Assembly (NCBI GenBank): GCA_025267735.1
Contig: CM046294.1
Location: 6,978,001-7,042,000, forward strand
Reading direction: 5' to 3'
DNA from: Mactra quadrangularis
Taxonomy: Eukaryota > Mollusca > Bivalvia > Venerida > Mactridae
DNA: 64,000 nucleotides
Shown here piece after piece: positions 1 to 12,219 of this stretch. A program made the position numbers and the translations under genes. The notes beneath the pieces were generated by a model. It did no database searches. It worked only from the letters and a program-made list of their open reading frames with translations, and was not told where the DNA came from. Within the stretch, counting starts at the first letter, position 1. Each line of letters begins with the position of its first letter.

Positions 1-200
1 ACATTTCTGCCATTTATTATCAGACTTTAAAGAAACTTCTTACAATGATAAAATACCATGTGATGAACATAATTAGAAAGTAACCACAACTCTACCTGCC
101 TTTATTATGGATTATTTTCTTTTGTAATTTTTACGTAAAAGTTTTTAAATCAGGTTTTACTGTGATTTACACATTACATTTCTTGTTAAATGATAAATGG
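1..200 (+). repeat. Dispersed repeat copy 1 (pairs with 6991-7185)
   Basis: This stretch aligns by eye with 6991-7185. Shared words include TTTATTATCAGA against TTTATTGTCAGA, ATGTGATGAACA against ATGTTATGAACA, and ACTCTACCTG followed by CTTTATTATG. The two copies are diverged, share one orientation, and flank part of the receptor gene. I see no protein, tRNA box or terminal inverted repeat, so the family is unknown. The repeat may extend beyond the left edge of the window. Confidence 0.55.
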
Positions 201-306
201 CTTGACAAAAAATTCAGAGCTAGGCAAGGGTGGAGTGTAGAATTAGTCAATTGGGGGTTAGGATCTGATAATAAATAGTTTGACAACAAATTCAGAGCTA
301 GGTATC
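191..306 (+). repeat. Two direct copies of a 36-bp motif
   Basis: The phrase TTGACAAAAAATTCAGAGCT near 203 recurs as TTGACAACAAATTCAGAGCT near 281, about 78 bases apart and in the same orientation. This looks like a small local duplication. No coding content is visible. Confidence 0.5.
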
Positions 307-837
307 AGGATGGACCGGGTCACTGCTGTAAGGATCAAGACCTCTCCTGATTTACAAAATTTCTTAAAAAAACATTGAACATTGGTATGGATTAAATTTA
401 TTTCATGAGTAGTGACAGAACATGTATAAGATATTCTTTATATCTCCAATCTGATTAAAACCCATTCTAAAATTTTCCTCTCGCTTTCTCGCTAATTTAG
501 ATCTGGCCGTTTTCAAACAAGGGCACATTCATGTGACCTTTTATCATCATAATATTCATGACGAAATTGTTATGATAATAAAGCTACGCATTGATTGGTC
601 GGCATAAAGGTCATTTCGACGTGACCTTCCATTGTGATCTTAGAGATCATGTATGACAATGCTCTACAGGTTATCTGTTCACGGAGATTGATATTAATTC
701 AAGAATATTTAGGACTGTTTTAGTAGGCCAATGAAATAATCATATGATGATTGTTTCCTGATTTTGAGTTTGATCGTTAGAGTTTTTGTGAAAAACACTT
801 ATCAGATATTATTATCTCTTTACTTTAAAAACTGTGA

Positions 838-1175
838 CTATGGATTATTGCAAAACTAAATCTGCATTTCATTTTATTTGTATGTAGACTAGTTAATTGG
901 CTTGTTTAAAAAGAAAAACATGGATTGCTCAATAGAACTACATGTGTACATGCAACATTTCATCATGTAAAATGACATCTTATTTTATCTGTCAAAAATG
1001 ATTGAAATGGAAAATGTTAGAAAGTCTTAAAAACCAAGAATCAAAATATTTCATTTCTGCAAGTTTTTCATATTGCTGTAAAGACCGATTCAGTTTAAGG
1101 ATTGCAAATGATGTCATTTTTTGTACAATGCATTATGTATTGGATTTCCTGCGGCGAAAATTTATATAACAGTGA
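838..1175 (+). repeat. Diverged duplicate of 47745-48055
   Basis: Both blocks begin near TATGGATTA(T/C)TGCAAAACTAA and end with ATTTCCTGCGGCGAAAATT. Between these they share a run around TTTCTGCAAGTT and one around TGACAATGCATTATGTAT (or close to it). Weaker similarity extends upstream on both sides (roughly 690-838 and 47340-47745). The most conserved part is the last 45 bp. It could be a duplicated promoter or 5' exon region, or an interspersed repeat; no protein is visible. Confidence 0.55.
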
Positions 1176-3540
1176 TACCAAGTGTGCAATGAGATACAGA
1201 TAATTGTCCATATAAGGTGGTTTTAGCAAATAACTGAGGGATATAGTATTATAACTGTATCGATTGAGAGTCTTGTAATTTCAGAAATGTATTTTTTTTT
1301 AATATCAAATAAGATAAAGTAGCAATGATGTATAATCAATATGTATTTCTTATATAACATTCAGGATGAAGTAATTACTATGTGACATAAATGTGAGATT
1401 ACTGTAATATATTTTATATTTAATCAAAGTGATTGAAGGAATGGAAAGAGGGGAATATACCAAATTTCTTGTAATGTTATTTAATTAAATGGTGGGCAGC
1501 ATACACCACATTTCAGTTTGTTTTGGTTATATAGCAGCGATAAGTTGCTCTACTCATGGACTTAAGATATTGCCAAAAATTTCTAGACCCAAACTTTAAC
1601 AGAAAAAAGTGAATAAAGTAATTATTAGCTAACACCCTACATCCCCTAGATTGTGTATAACTATAATATATGTAGGAGCAATGATCCAGTGTTTGGGTAT
1701 GTGCATTATGGATCAAGAGGTCTCAGGTTCAAACACCACTTCTAATTTCCTTGAGCAATAAATACAACTATAATTGTTCTATTCCACCAAGGTGTAAATG
1801 GGTATTATGTGGGGGTCACCTGAGCTTATGAAGGTGATTTCAATGACCAGAGGTTATCATACAAATTTGTGAAGTCAGCTTAACATGTATATGGACTAGA
1901 CTTTAGATCACACTTAAACTTTTTTAACCCTGGTTACAGACCCTGGTTACTAGCCAGACTTAGATTTTGAGTGATTTGTGTAGATAATTGTATAGTATGG
2001 CTCAAATGCAGTTAGTTTTTACCCTCAACATTTTAATTATGGAGACATTTAGTTTGCAAATTGATGAATCTGCAAAAAATTTATCTAACTTTATGTACAA
2101 AAAGAAATGCTTTGAGCCATCAAAGATTTAATGTAGTTAGTTTATACAGTGTATGGTCGACATTTTAATCAGAGATACATGTTGAAAGGTGTTATACATT
2201 ATCTATGTAAGATTGTATATCAAGTTTGTTTACTATGACATGTCTCAGACAAATATATCATTTATTTGGTGAGAAGTCATTATAGATATCATTTTGATTG
2301 ATTAAAGTTCTTGGTTACAGTACTAGATTGTGGAATAAAAACCATTGTACACAATTATATATGTCCTACGAAAAGCAGTGTCTGACAACACACTTGCACT
2401 AAACTGGTAATAAGCTAACACTACAATCATATCTAACTGACTACAAAATGCTTTGTCTGACAACACACTGTATTCAATAGTTTTTCCCACTGGAATGAAA
2501 AAAAAATCTGTTTACACACTGACAGATAATATCAACCTATTGCCAGATCTGACATTAGACTATGGGTCTACTGGTTATAAACAGGCAAGATTTTGCCTAA
2601 AAGGGATGTATGACTACACACTGACAATAATCTGACAGTAGTCAGATATTAACATTTGAAGAAAAACAGAATTGACATTAGACTTACATGCTTAAGGCCA
2701 CATTTTCCTGGTGAACAGCTGCAGTGAGAGCCACATTTAGTGGCGATCACTAGGGAGTGCCCTTCTCTCCCCACCCCCAGTTGTGTAATCATTTCAATAC
2801 ATCTGGGATTTGGAGATAGAGAAACTAATGATGTGGAGAGCTGGGGCATCATTGTAGCTCTTCTGTCACTGGGTGAAAATGAAAAAAATCTGGCATGATT
2901 TGGACATCTTGTTTTTATTTGGCATGTTTTTTGTGTGGCCGAGTTGTGAGTTTGTATAATATTGTGTCATTGACTGATGGAATCTTATTATGATCAAACT
3001 ATTGTTCTATTTGCAGATTAAAGACTGATTGCTTTCAAACATTACTTCAATGATAGATGTTGAAACTACACTCTGATGATCTTTCAAGATAGCTGAATAT
3101 AACAAAGGTATTTAATACATTGAATTTCTTTTGTTAATTTCTTGATTTGAATCTTTTTGCCTTTCAAAACTACAAAGAAAATACCTAAGTGTGTGATTCC
3201 ACAAGTGTAATTTTGAGCCTTGTCGTGCCTATTTTGGACTTTTTTTCAGGAGAAAGAAAAAAAACAAAATAAAGAAAGCAGAGTATGGTGTCCTGGCTTC
3301 TCTCCTTTACTCCTAGCTTTCCTGTTTATAACCTCAGTACTCACCTTAATTACATGGTTGTCAACTTCCACATAAATATTGTACTCTATTGATGGTGGAA
3401 AATTGTAACTATTGTCAAATGTTCTTGGGTATAACTACTCTGTATATGATTTCTTGTCTGGAAAATATATTCTACATTTAGACTTTCTACTGACTGTGCT
3501 GAAAACCTGGGTTCTGCAGGGATCTTCTCTTATTGAAATA
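1176..3540. other. Non-coding AT-rich stretch
   Basis: I see no supportable gene here. A tRNA-B-box-like phrase (CAGGTTCAAACACC) lies near 1724, suggesting a SINE fragment. The phrase GTCTGACAACACACT occurs twice (near 2381 and 2455). Any 5' untranslated exon of the receptor gene downstream would lie in this region or before it, but I cannot place it. Confidence 0.4.
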
Positions 3541-3550
3541 AAAAAATATT

Positions 3551-3834
3551 CAGGGGCGAATCCAGAATTTTTTTCTAGGGCAGGTCCAAATTTTTTCTCA
3601 GGGGGGGGGGTCCAAACTTCGAACCACATTTTACACTGTTTACAGAATAACACTACATTTTTGATAATAAAAACTACATATCCATTACATATATGTTAAA
3701 AGCAAAGACTAGTGAATCAAAGAAAATTGCTTTTTTGCTACTTAAAAATGGCTTACATTATAAGAACATATCCATAGATTGGTTCATTTTGGAAATTTTA
3801 GAGGGGTTCCGGACGCCCTGACTCGTCCCTGATG
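3551..3834. mobile_element. Possible short hAT-like MITE
   Basis: The left end reads CAGGGGCGAATCCAG and the right end, read on the other strand, CAGGGACGAGTC. These resemble hAT-type termini. They match only partly, and I could not find a convincing 8-bp target duplication, so boundaries and class are uncertain. Confidence 0.25.
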
Positions 3835-4303
3835 AATCTGTCTCTGCATATCATTAGCCATAGGTGTGCAAAAAACAATTTCCAAATTCATAAATAGTGT
3901 GTACAATGTTTGTACCAGTGTATTAGTCAGTTGCCCCACCCACTCAGTTTTCATTAAATCAAATTTCCACTTGGAAAAAACTGGACAACCCTTTGCCAAC
4001 CCACTGGCCATTTTTCTCTAACCCAAGTTCATTTTTCTCCTCTTAATTTTTTTCAACAGTAAACATTTTATCTGTGATTCATAATAACAATTTTTATTGC
4101 CTAATGAATTGTATTGCTAACACCACTGTTATAGTTTTTTTTCCTCAACTGTCAAAACATGTTAATTTCAAGGTGACTTTGTGCTCTTTGTCCAGCACTC
4201 GTGATATTGAGATATTGTGTAATCATCCACCGTGAAATTATTCAAATTTTGACTGTTGAGAAAAAATGGACTGAATTTCAGTATTTTTGTTTTGTTAACA
4301 GAT

Positions 4304-4733
4304 ATGATGAAGGCATCAACAATGAATTCAATTATACTTGTATTTGAATTATTGTTAGTTAGTGTATTTAAAATAGAAGGTGAAGATCATACAAAGACTT
4401 ATCCTCAAAAAACATCACTTGGTGAAGAAATCACATGTTACAAGTGTGAACCTGGCCAATATTACATCGGACCATGTAGTAGAGATGGTGGAAACTCAGA
4501 ATGCAAACAATGTCCAGAGGGACAGTATAATAGTCATCATACGAGAGCTGAAAGCTGCGCAATCTGTGACACACAGTGTAGGGATCCTGCCAGAGAGCAA
4601 GTAGACCGAAATTGTTCAAGCCTGTCAAACATTTCATGTATATGTAAAGATGGGTTTTATCGTGTGAACACATGGCCTTCTCTGTGTACATCTCATGATA
4701 TGTGTCCACCAGGGAAAGGAGTTAAAAAAATAG
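4304..4733 (+). CDS. TNFR exon 1: signal peptide and first cysteine-rich domains
   Basis: Residues 1-143. A hydrophobic core (SIILVFELLLVSVF, 9-22) after a short polar start is a plausible signal peptide. Cysteines at 45, 48, 58, 67, 70, 85, 88, 92, 104, 112, 114, 128 and 134 follow TNFR repeat spacing, including CxxC pairs followed by GQY. The donor after AAAATAG is GTATGA, phase 1. Confidence 0.8.
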
Positions 4734-7700
4734 GTATGACTTGTTGTTATATTAATTATTTGAGTTATTTATAAAGGCTTGGTCACCTTGCAATCTCATT
4801 AGCAGCCAATCTAAAATCATCTGCTTACAATACAACTTCTGTTTTATACATCTAAGTGCAAGCTTGAAGTATGGTTCTCATTCAGGTAACCTTTCAGACC
4901 TTTTTCTTCATATAACGGGGGGCTGTTTAATTATTTTAAAATCATGCAGTTTTCCCCAATCTTGGAATTTTTGTTCCCCTATCAATGAAATTGTGATAAA
5001 ATTTTCCCAAATGTTCTATATAAAGTAAGGCCCCAGGCCCCTTCCCTAAATAATGAAAAAAGCCCTGCCTTTGCTATTAAAAAATCCATGAAACATTTTA
5101 CAATGAATTGTTTAATCACAGTGTGAAAATAACACACTGTCAAAATAAATTGGAAAAGGCTGATCTAAAAATAGAAATTATGAATTCTAGTGCTGTTGCT
5201 TTTTTCATCTATATAAAGTCATGCATTGATTGGTCAACACAAAAGTCATCAATCAAAGCCTAAATGATTGTGGATTTGTTTATTTCAACACCAATTAAAG
5301 CATGTTTGTAGGCATGTGACCCAAACGTAGTTTCAAAATGGCATCTTTAATATGTCTGAGGTATTTGTAGGCGATGGCCAAGGAGTTTGGATTGAATGCC
5401 ATAGTATTATGTTGCACTTACTGAGAATGTTACCTCATTATTATTATTATTATATATCACATTTGTATAGCGCTCTTTTCATATTGAATATATGTTCAAA
5501 AGCGCTAAACCTTTTTTTGTCGTTTTTCAGGCAATCCATACAACAACACAATATGTGAAATATGCTTGGAAGGATATTATTCTGGAGTTACTTCAAAAAC
5601 TGAAGGATGTAACCAATGTACCAAATGCTTAGCAAATGAGACTGTGCTGCAGGAGTGTACCTATACAAATAATACTATCTGCACACCAAAGGAAAAAGAA
5701 AAGCCTAAGGAAGGTATGTAACTGACCCTTTGTATACTTGGTTTAACATCTTAACTTCTAACACAATTTAGATTACCTTACAGAAGCCAGCCCACCTTAC
5801 TTGGCTTTCCTAGACCCTTTTCTGAAACCATTTCTACCTACCATTCCACTAGGCTGACACCTTCTCAAACTGTGTCATTATCAATTAGAAGAAAACTAAC
5901 ATACATGTAACTGTCAATAAAGAGTATATAAGCATCAGGTTGGACTTCAGTATCCTATTTAGAAAACTGGAATCAGAATCCCAGCATGCTACTTGTGCTA
6001 ACTGCTTTACAGACCTGGGTTTTTCTTGCACTAAACCTAAATGGTACATATTGATATACTTGATTAAATTCTTCCATACATTATCAGGAAAGATATTATA
6101 ATGGATGATATGTGTTTATTACAGAAACTAATTTTATTATTTTTACAAAAATCACTTTTGCTCAACTATTTGAACAAAAATGGGGTTACCCTCCTCAGTT
6201 GTCTGCTTTGGTGTAGCAATTTAAGAACTAGGTTAAGTTTCAAGATGCAACTTCTTTTAGCAATTTTTGTTCTGTTTTGTATTGTAAAGTGCTCAGCTCA
6301 GCACTGCAGTTTGCCGTACTGTCTGACTGTATTGTTCTGTATTTGCTCACTGAACTGTTCTCTACACTGTAATGTAATTTTGTTATTTTTCTATTGTAGT
6401 AGATATAGGATTGATTATTGGACTGTGTGTACTTGGATTGGCAACATGTATAAGTGGTGCCATTTTTTGTATCATTTGTTGTAGAAAGCGTGGAAAAGAA
6501 TGTATCAAAAAGAACAGTAAACCCTCCACAAGGTATGCACAACTTGTTTTTACTAAGTTTTGATACTTGATATTTTGTTCTTCAGAAACATTTAGAATGT
6601 TAGTGTACCTGTATTCAGCTGTATAATTTTTACTATTTAATTAAAATATGTAGGAATGACTTGATGTGTAGAAATTACTATTTAAAATATACATGGATGA
6701 CTGATGGATTACATTCATAAACTTTCTCATGTTTCATGAACACAGCGTAAAAAAATGTTAAAACATGTCTTATTCATTATGATGGATTCAATCAAATGCA
6801 TCTATTTATGGCCACTCTTTCAATGTCAAAATTAAAGCTTGTAGAAGCCCACTTACTGTTAGGCTAATTATTAATAAGCAGTCTTTAGCTGGATTTTTCA
6901 AAGAAAAAAAAAACAGCTTAAAGTTAGTCGAAACTTGGGGTGGGTTGGCAAGAGGTTGGGAAATTAACAATTACGTTAAAGTTTTTTAGTTACCATATAA
7001 TTCTGTCGTTTATTGTCAGATCTTTATGAATCTTCATTCAATGATAACATATCATGTTATGAACAGAATTAGAGACTAATAGTAACTCTACCTGGCTTTA
7101 TTATGATTTATTTCCCTTTTGTAATTTATGCATTAAATCCAGCTTTAATGTGGTTTCCACATAATATTTCTTTTTGAAAACTGAAATCTAAAAATAGACT
7201 TTATATCTCATCAGTTTTAGATCGTAGTGTTAATTATATATTTTTTTTCGTATGATAGGAGGTTTGTTATGCAGATTGATAATTTTGTTATGTTGTTCTT
7301 TTATAGTGATTCTGGACATGATGATGCAGAACAACCTAGAGAAAATGACAAAGGTGATTATAAATCATTTAAGTTTATTGTATTAAACTTTGTGGCTGCT
7401 CGGCAAGCTTAGTGGGTTGCAAACAAGTCTACTGGTCAAGGGGTCGTGGGTTGTATTCCATCACAGGGCATAGTTACATGGTTATGGAATAATTTCTTTA
7501 GCCATATTTCAATATACCACTCACACTAATTCTAGAACATGTAGGGCAGGGTGTCAGTTATTGATGAAAGTATACACAAAGTAGTTTGTAAACAGCTCAC
7601 TACAGATATTAAGCCTTTCCACAAATAGTGTATAGGATGACTGGCCGCTGTGATATGAAATATAGATATAATGTGTTGTAATGGTTTTAAATCCAACCAA

Positions 7701-9404
7701 TAATGCTTCAGAATTAAATATGCTGCTTAACATTAGGATTAAACTAGAAGTATAAATACATGAAGTTGAACGCATTATTTACTGGCATTACTGATAATCA
7801 TCTTTGTAAGAATAATTATCCTGTAAAATGAGCTCTCTTAATGTAATGTGGCAGTTAGTTCTCTGTTTTAAGGTTTAAGTATATTTTACAGGTCAAGAAA
7901 TGAAACCTTTGATCAATGGTCAACATACAAATGGTGTTGTACGTCATGATACACAGATTTGGGAAGGAGGTAAGTGTTTACTTGATTAGCAGTCCTTGAA
8001 TTTAGCCAGTGGATTGTGGACTGATCTACGTGAACAGATAGTCTGTAGACTTCTGTTGTATAGGATCTCTTGTATCAATACTCGTGTGAGTGGTCAGATG
8101 GTCCTATAATGTATTGGTAGAATTCCCTTATTTCATTTAGAAATATTTCTGGTCACATAATAAATCTGAAAATGATTGTGGGTATTTAGGGGTCGTATGT
8201 CGATTGGCTGGTCAGTGAGTTTTTCCCTGTTTGCCCAATTTCTCAACTCCAATTTTTAGATTTGATTCAAACTTTACACATGTATATAAACACATAATAA
8301 AACCATATACCTCTATAGTTACAGTCAATTATTTTTACAGTTTTATGGCCCTATGAAGAAAAATCTTGTTGACTCATTTTCTCAGCACCCAATTAATAAA
8401 ATAATATTGATAATCTTATTTCGGTATCAATGAAGTGAGTTAGTGTAATGTATCATGCTGTACGCCATGCACATCAATACCTGGGATGACACTAAAAAGA
8501 GATAAATCTCTTATTTCCATTGTGGTCCCCGACATTGTTGGCATGACACTGACACAAATATATTTCAAACATTCGAAGTGTATCACAGGAATAAAATAAT
8601 GAATGAGCGAGTAAGTCATACTAATAGTATAAAAATGTTACCATAATGAGCACAAAACAACGATAAAAATATTCATAATATTCATATATTATTAAAATTT
8701 GAAGAATAATGAAATGACTAATTATTACAAAATGTATTGCACATAAAACTTAATATGTAGGAAACATAATCTAGACTAAACTAAGAATTGACTTATATCT
8801 GCCTTATATATAAATGTCAAATAAAAAAATTATGGATTAATCAAATAAAAAGTAACTTGACCAACACCTGTTTGGAGGTTATTTCATCGCCTTCACGGAT
8901 AGGTCTATTTTTTGTTGAATCAAAGGGATACAATTACTTAAATTTAAGCTTAGTGTAAGAATTTTAATTTGAAAAAGAGTGAAGTCTAAGAAATCATTTG
9001 GCCCATGATATTAATTACTGGTATTTTTCCAATTATTGCATTTTTATTGAGATTAGATTCTATATTGAGCGCTAGTCCTATTGATGAAATTATATAATTA
9101 CAGTCAAAACTTTTCAACTGGCCGGATTATATGATATTGCCAGTCTTCTTAATTTTTCCCTTTCTATTAGCTAGTGGGTTAATGAAATTAATGCTCTTAA
9201 AAATGAAAAGATAGCATGACTTACTTTTAGAATTGACTGCTTATTTCTTCTCAGTGGTAATTGTTGACTCTTCAATTAAGTGTGCATATTTATTTTCAGA
9301 GAAATATCTTACAAAAGAAGACTTGCTTGAACTGGCAGAAGATGTAATAAGTAAAGATTATCCTGTTTTCTTCAGACATTTATTTGGTTAGTATTGTACT
9401 TCTG

Positions 9405-9438
<34 letters not shown>

Positions 9439-10825
9439 TTTTATTTCATGACATTGACATAGTACATACATGGTGATCAAAATGATGGTACAATATAAGG
9501 ATAAATAAAGATTTATGCATAAAATATTGTTTAATATATATAAAAACAGACTATAAAAATGCATGTATAGTAAACTGAGAAATGGTTAAAACATGTATTT
9601 TTGGTTGATAGGCAAATTTAATACAGACATATAAGAATTATCATTGCGTTTGATCGCATTGTTTGATTGACCATATCGAATGCATTGAATTATAGGGATG
9701 GCACTAAAAAGGAATTTAATCCTTATTTCCATTGTGGTCCCTATTATTAGTTAAGTTTATACATATATACATCACAGATAAATATGATACTATCACAGTA
9801 GGTGCACTAATAAGACAAATGTCATAATAATAATAATAATTAATTAGATAGAGAATTAAGAGCTGGATACGTAATATATACATTAGTTATCTTAAATCTC
9901 TGACATAAGATGGGCTTTGACGAGGGCTTTAAAATGGGGGAAATTTCTAGCTTGTCTAATGTGTTGTGGCATTTCATTCCACAAAAAACAACAATTAAAC
10001 GCAAGACTTTTTTATACTGGGGTATATTGTCATATTATCTACAATAACAACTTATAATGCAACAGCATTCAGCATTGACCCTAATTTCACTATTCAAAAG
10101 TATAATTGAATGAAATTAGAACAAAACTGATTCTTTTCTTAAGAAGAGTCTGGTTGATTCTGTGTTTTGATAATTAGCTTCAAATACTCAACACAAAAAA
10201 TTGAATCCAGCAGTGAACTTGGACATGCGCAAAAGCAATTGATGTCGAGGATTCAAAATAATCAGTTTTAACTCATAGGCTTTTATTGACATTCTCTGTC
10301 ATGTAAAAATGTAAAAGCTATTTTTGGAACTTCTTTATCTTTTCTATTGTTTGGTCACTGCAAAAATTTGATGAAAACAGTAATCACCGCAAGATAATGT
10401 GGTAATAGCATTCTTACTACATCTAGACTTTTTATACTAAATATAGTTTGATATTGCTTGTGAAATTTTGGTCATGTTTTTGACTTTTTGTCCTGTTTTG
10501 CCTTCATGAGACTGCCTAATTTCAGCCCCATTTTGAGGCCAAAAAAACCTGCTGATTTATTGTAAATATATTTTCAGAGGGAGATGCTGACAAGCATATA
10601 CATGAAATGGAAATAGATTATAATGGGAAAGGTGTTAAGGAGGTTATATACCAAATACTGAAAAAGTGGCAAATTACTGATAAAGAAAAAGCTACTAAGG
10701 CCAAAGTCTTAAAGGTTTTGGAAGAAGTGGGCAGGAATGACTTAGCGAACAAGTATAAACGATGGAATAATTGTAATGTTAGTGAAACATCTGAGGACAA
10801 AGAAATTGGAGAACGTCATTCATGA
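4304..10825 (+). CDS. TNF receptor superfamily protein with death domain (7 coding exons)
   Basis: Predicted type I membrane receptor that would bind a TNF-family ligand outside the cell and recruit death-domain adaptors inside. Coding exons by GT/AG sites and phase: 4304-4733, 5531-5713, 6400-6532, 7307-7353, 7892-7969, 9300-9386 and 10578-10825. They total 1,206 nt, giving 401 residues plus TGA, and every junction keeps frame. Order: signal peptide (about 1-26), cysteine-rich repeats (45-194), transmembrane helix (207-232), a basic stop-transfer stretch with RKR, a short linker, and a death domain (about 291-382). The start is chosen at the first of two tandem ATGs, just after an AG acceptor-like TTGTTAACAG, so a 5' untranslated exon upstream is likely. 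The architecture fits the death-receptor branch of the family; I cannot assign orthology to a particular vertebrate member. Exon structure is inferred from sequence alone. Confidence 0.85.
5440..5510. repeat. (ATT)n run with a conserved AGCGCT block
   Basis: (ATT)n is followed by CACATTTGTATAGCGCT and, 40 bases on, AAAAGCGCTAAACC. This looks like the 3' end of an interspersed retroposon inside receptor intron 1. It stops 20 bases before the exon 2 acceptor. Confidence 0.45.
5531..5713 (+). CDS. TNFR exon 2: membrane-proximal cysteine-rich domain
   Basis: Residues 144-204 contain cysteines at 152, 155, 170, 173, 176, 186 and 194, with the typical spacing CEICLEGYYSG and later NNTICTP. A lysine- and glutamate-rich stalk (KEKEKPKE) follows. 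The acceptor is CGTTTTTCAG and the donor GTATGT; both junctions are phase 1. Confidence 0.8.
5779..5880 (-). repeat. SINE family B fragment
   Basis: Read on the minus strand, GGTAAGGTGGGCTGG-like text with TCCAGGAAAGC-like neighbours matches the 3' half of the copy at 15395-15690. It lies in receptor intron 2. Confidence 0.4.
6400..6532 (+). CDS. TNFR exon 3: transmembrane segment
   Basis: Residues 205-248. A hydrophobic run from about 207 (IGLIIGLCVLGLATC) to the cysteine pair at 231-232 is followed by RKRGKECIKK, a positive-inside stop-transfer signal. The acceptor is CTATTGTAG and the donor GTATGC, phase 2. Confidence 0.8.
6991..7185 (+). repeat. Dispersed repeat copy 2 (pairs with 1-200)
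   Basis: Aligns with 1-200 over its length in the same orientation, with many substitutions. It lies in receptor intron 3, about 120 bases upstream of exon 4. Confidence 0.55.
7307..7353 (+). CDS. TNFR exon 4: short acidic cytoplasmic linker
   Basis: A 47-nt exon gives SDSGHDDAEQPRENDK, an acidic linker between membrane span and death domain. It is supported by acceptor TTTTATAG, donor GTGATT and by phase continuity (enters phase 2, leaves phase 1). Being so short, it could be alternatively spliced. Confidence 0.65.
7398..7702 (+). repeat. SINE family A copy 1
   Basis: Starts near CGGCAAGCTTAGTGGG, carries GGTCGTGGGTTGTATTCC (B-box-like) and ends GGTTTTAAATCCAACCAA. The same organisation recurs at 39952-40240 and 46552-46858, including GATTC/TAAATCATGT-like and ATTCCAGAGATTTA-like blocks. 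The tRNA-like head suggests a pol III retroposon. It lies in receptor intron 4. Confidence 0.55.
7892..7969 (+). CDS. TNFR exon 5: cytoplasmic linker
   Basis: A 78-nt exon (26 codons, phase 1 in and out) gives GQEMKPLINGQHTNGVV and onward. It lies between acceptor ATTTTACAG and donor GTAAGT. Because it is symmetric it could be skipped without changing frame. Confidence 0.7.
8470..9790. repeat. Two related blocks within receptor introns 5 and 6
   Basis: The phrase GGCACTAAAAAGGAATTTAA near 9705 matches GACACTAAAAAGAGATAAAT near 8485. Both are followed by CTTATTTCCATTGTGGTCCC. They are degenerate copies of one interspersed element on either side of exon 6. A (TA)n microsatellite occupies about 9404-9432. 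Confidence 0.45.
9300..9386 (+). CDS. TNFR exon 6: start of the death domain
   Basis: This exon encodes EKYLTKEDLLELAEDVI and onward to FFRHLF. The amphipathic helices match the first part of a death domain. Acceptor TATTTTCAG, donor GTTAGT, phase 1 in and out. It is followed closely by a (TA)n run in the intron. Confidence 0.75.
10578..10825 (+). CDS. TNFR exon 7: rest of the death domain and C-terminus
   Basis: Residues 320-401. Contains VIYQILKKW, whose tryptophan (350) sits where death domains carry their conserved Trp, then KVLKVLEEVGRNDLANKY, the usual last helices with a small loop. A polar tail ends at TGA. The acceptor is TATATTTTCAG. Confidence 0.8.
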
Positions 10826-10835
10826 TAAGATATAT

Positions 10836-10922
10836 ATGTATGAGTGTTATATGAGTGTTTTATGAGTGTTTTGTAAGCATTCTATGAGTGTTTTATAAGC
10901 ATTCTATGAGTGTTTTTATAAC
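10836..10922 (+). repeat. Tandem repeat of TGAGTGTTTTAT just after the stop
   Basis: About six imperfect copies of TATGAGTGTTTTA, some alternating with TAAGCATTC, begin 10 bases after the receptor stop codon. The array would lie in the 3' untranslated region. Confidence 0.7.
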
Positions 10923-12219
10923 CAAATGACTTGAGTGACTGAAAATACCATTTATGTTAATCAGGATCTGGAGGGAATCTTTTGTCAGAACTTTCAATAT
11001 TCCTCCATGAAAAAAGGGATTCCTCTATTAATACCCAAACAAATGTTTTACATGTATACAGATTTTGTAGTTGCTCATTGTGACAAAAAATCATGTGAAC
11101 TCAAATTTGTGTATGAACATGGCAATTATTTACCATTAATTTTTAAGGAGCATGATGGAATATATGCATCAATGGAAACCCACGGAATCCCAGGACACTG
11201 ATAGTGTTGATCCTTGTTAATAGTGAAATTTGAGGGTTTGTTAAGTAATAACAGTTAATTCAAGTCATGGTCTTTATTATGTGATTTCACTTACACTATT
11301 TTGTGTGCCTATGGTCTATTCTGACATATAGAATGGAAACATGTGTAAAGAAATTCCACGGAAATGTAACAATGATATAATTGTCTTTTATTGCAAAGAA
11401 AAATGTATCACGTTATGGAATTAATGATTACTTGTATAAGAGTGCTTTTAAGTGTAAATAGTTTTGACTGATATAGTGTAGGGCAGATTATGGTACAGTG
11501 AAAACAATCTGTTTGGTGATTGTTTCATGATTGATTGTGGACCTCTGGATGTGGACTTATTTACTGTATTGTTAAGCCACTGGAAATAAGTAGGCAAGGA
11601 CACTTAAATAGTGAGGGATTTAATATTAATTGGCATTTGTGAAAGTGGGGTTGATTGGTTAATTGTTCACATTGTACTAAAGAAAATGGAACGAACTGTG
11701 ACTTGTGTACTGTCCAGTATTACTTATTTTGTGCACATTCTCTGTGAGTTCTTTATGAATTGAAGGACAAGGGTCTTGTGTAGGACCAACTTATCAAGGA
11801 CTCCAGGACTTACAGCAGTGTTAGTAGTTCTTCTTGAACTTCTTGAAGTTTTTGAACTTCTAAACTGAAACTGTCAGCCCTATTACATTGGCTGATATCA
11901 TTGTACTTATATGATTAAAACAATGTGAAAGTACTGTGGTATGTATTGGGACAATGATTCCATGTTTAGATACTTAGTTACAACTTGAAAAACAAGAATT
12001 GGAGTTTAGAGAGTTGCAACAGTATTACTTATTTTGTCTACTGGAAAGCAGGCTAGTAGATGCTTAGGCCCATGAACTATTCAGTTGAATAAAATAGGAT
12101 TGTGTATGAAAATATGTAAATATATACATGTATAAACAGACCTGACTGTGCTGAGACAGAGAGAGGACTGTGTGATTATATTGAAAGCATTATTAGAATT
12201 TGTGACACCTTGTGTTGTG

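Noticed and set aside
10935..11201. 88-codon open frame after the receptor stop
   Set aside because: No domain, no splice support, and it lies in the likely 3' untranslated region.
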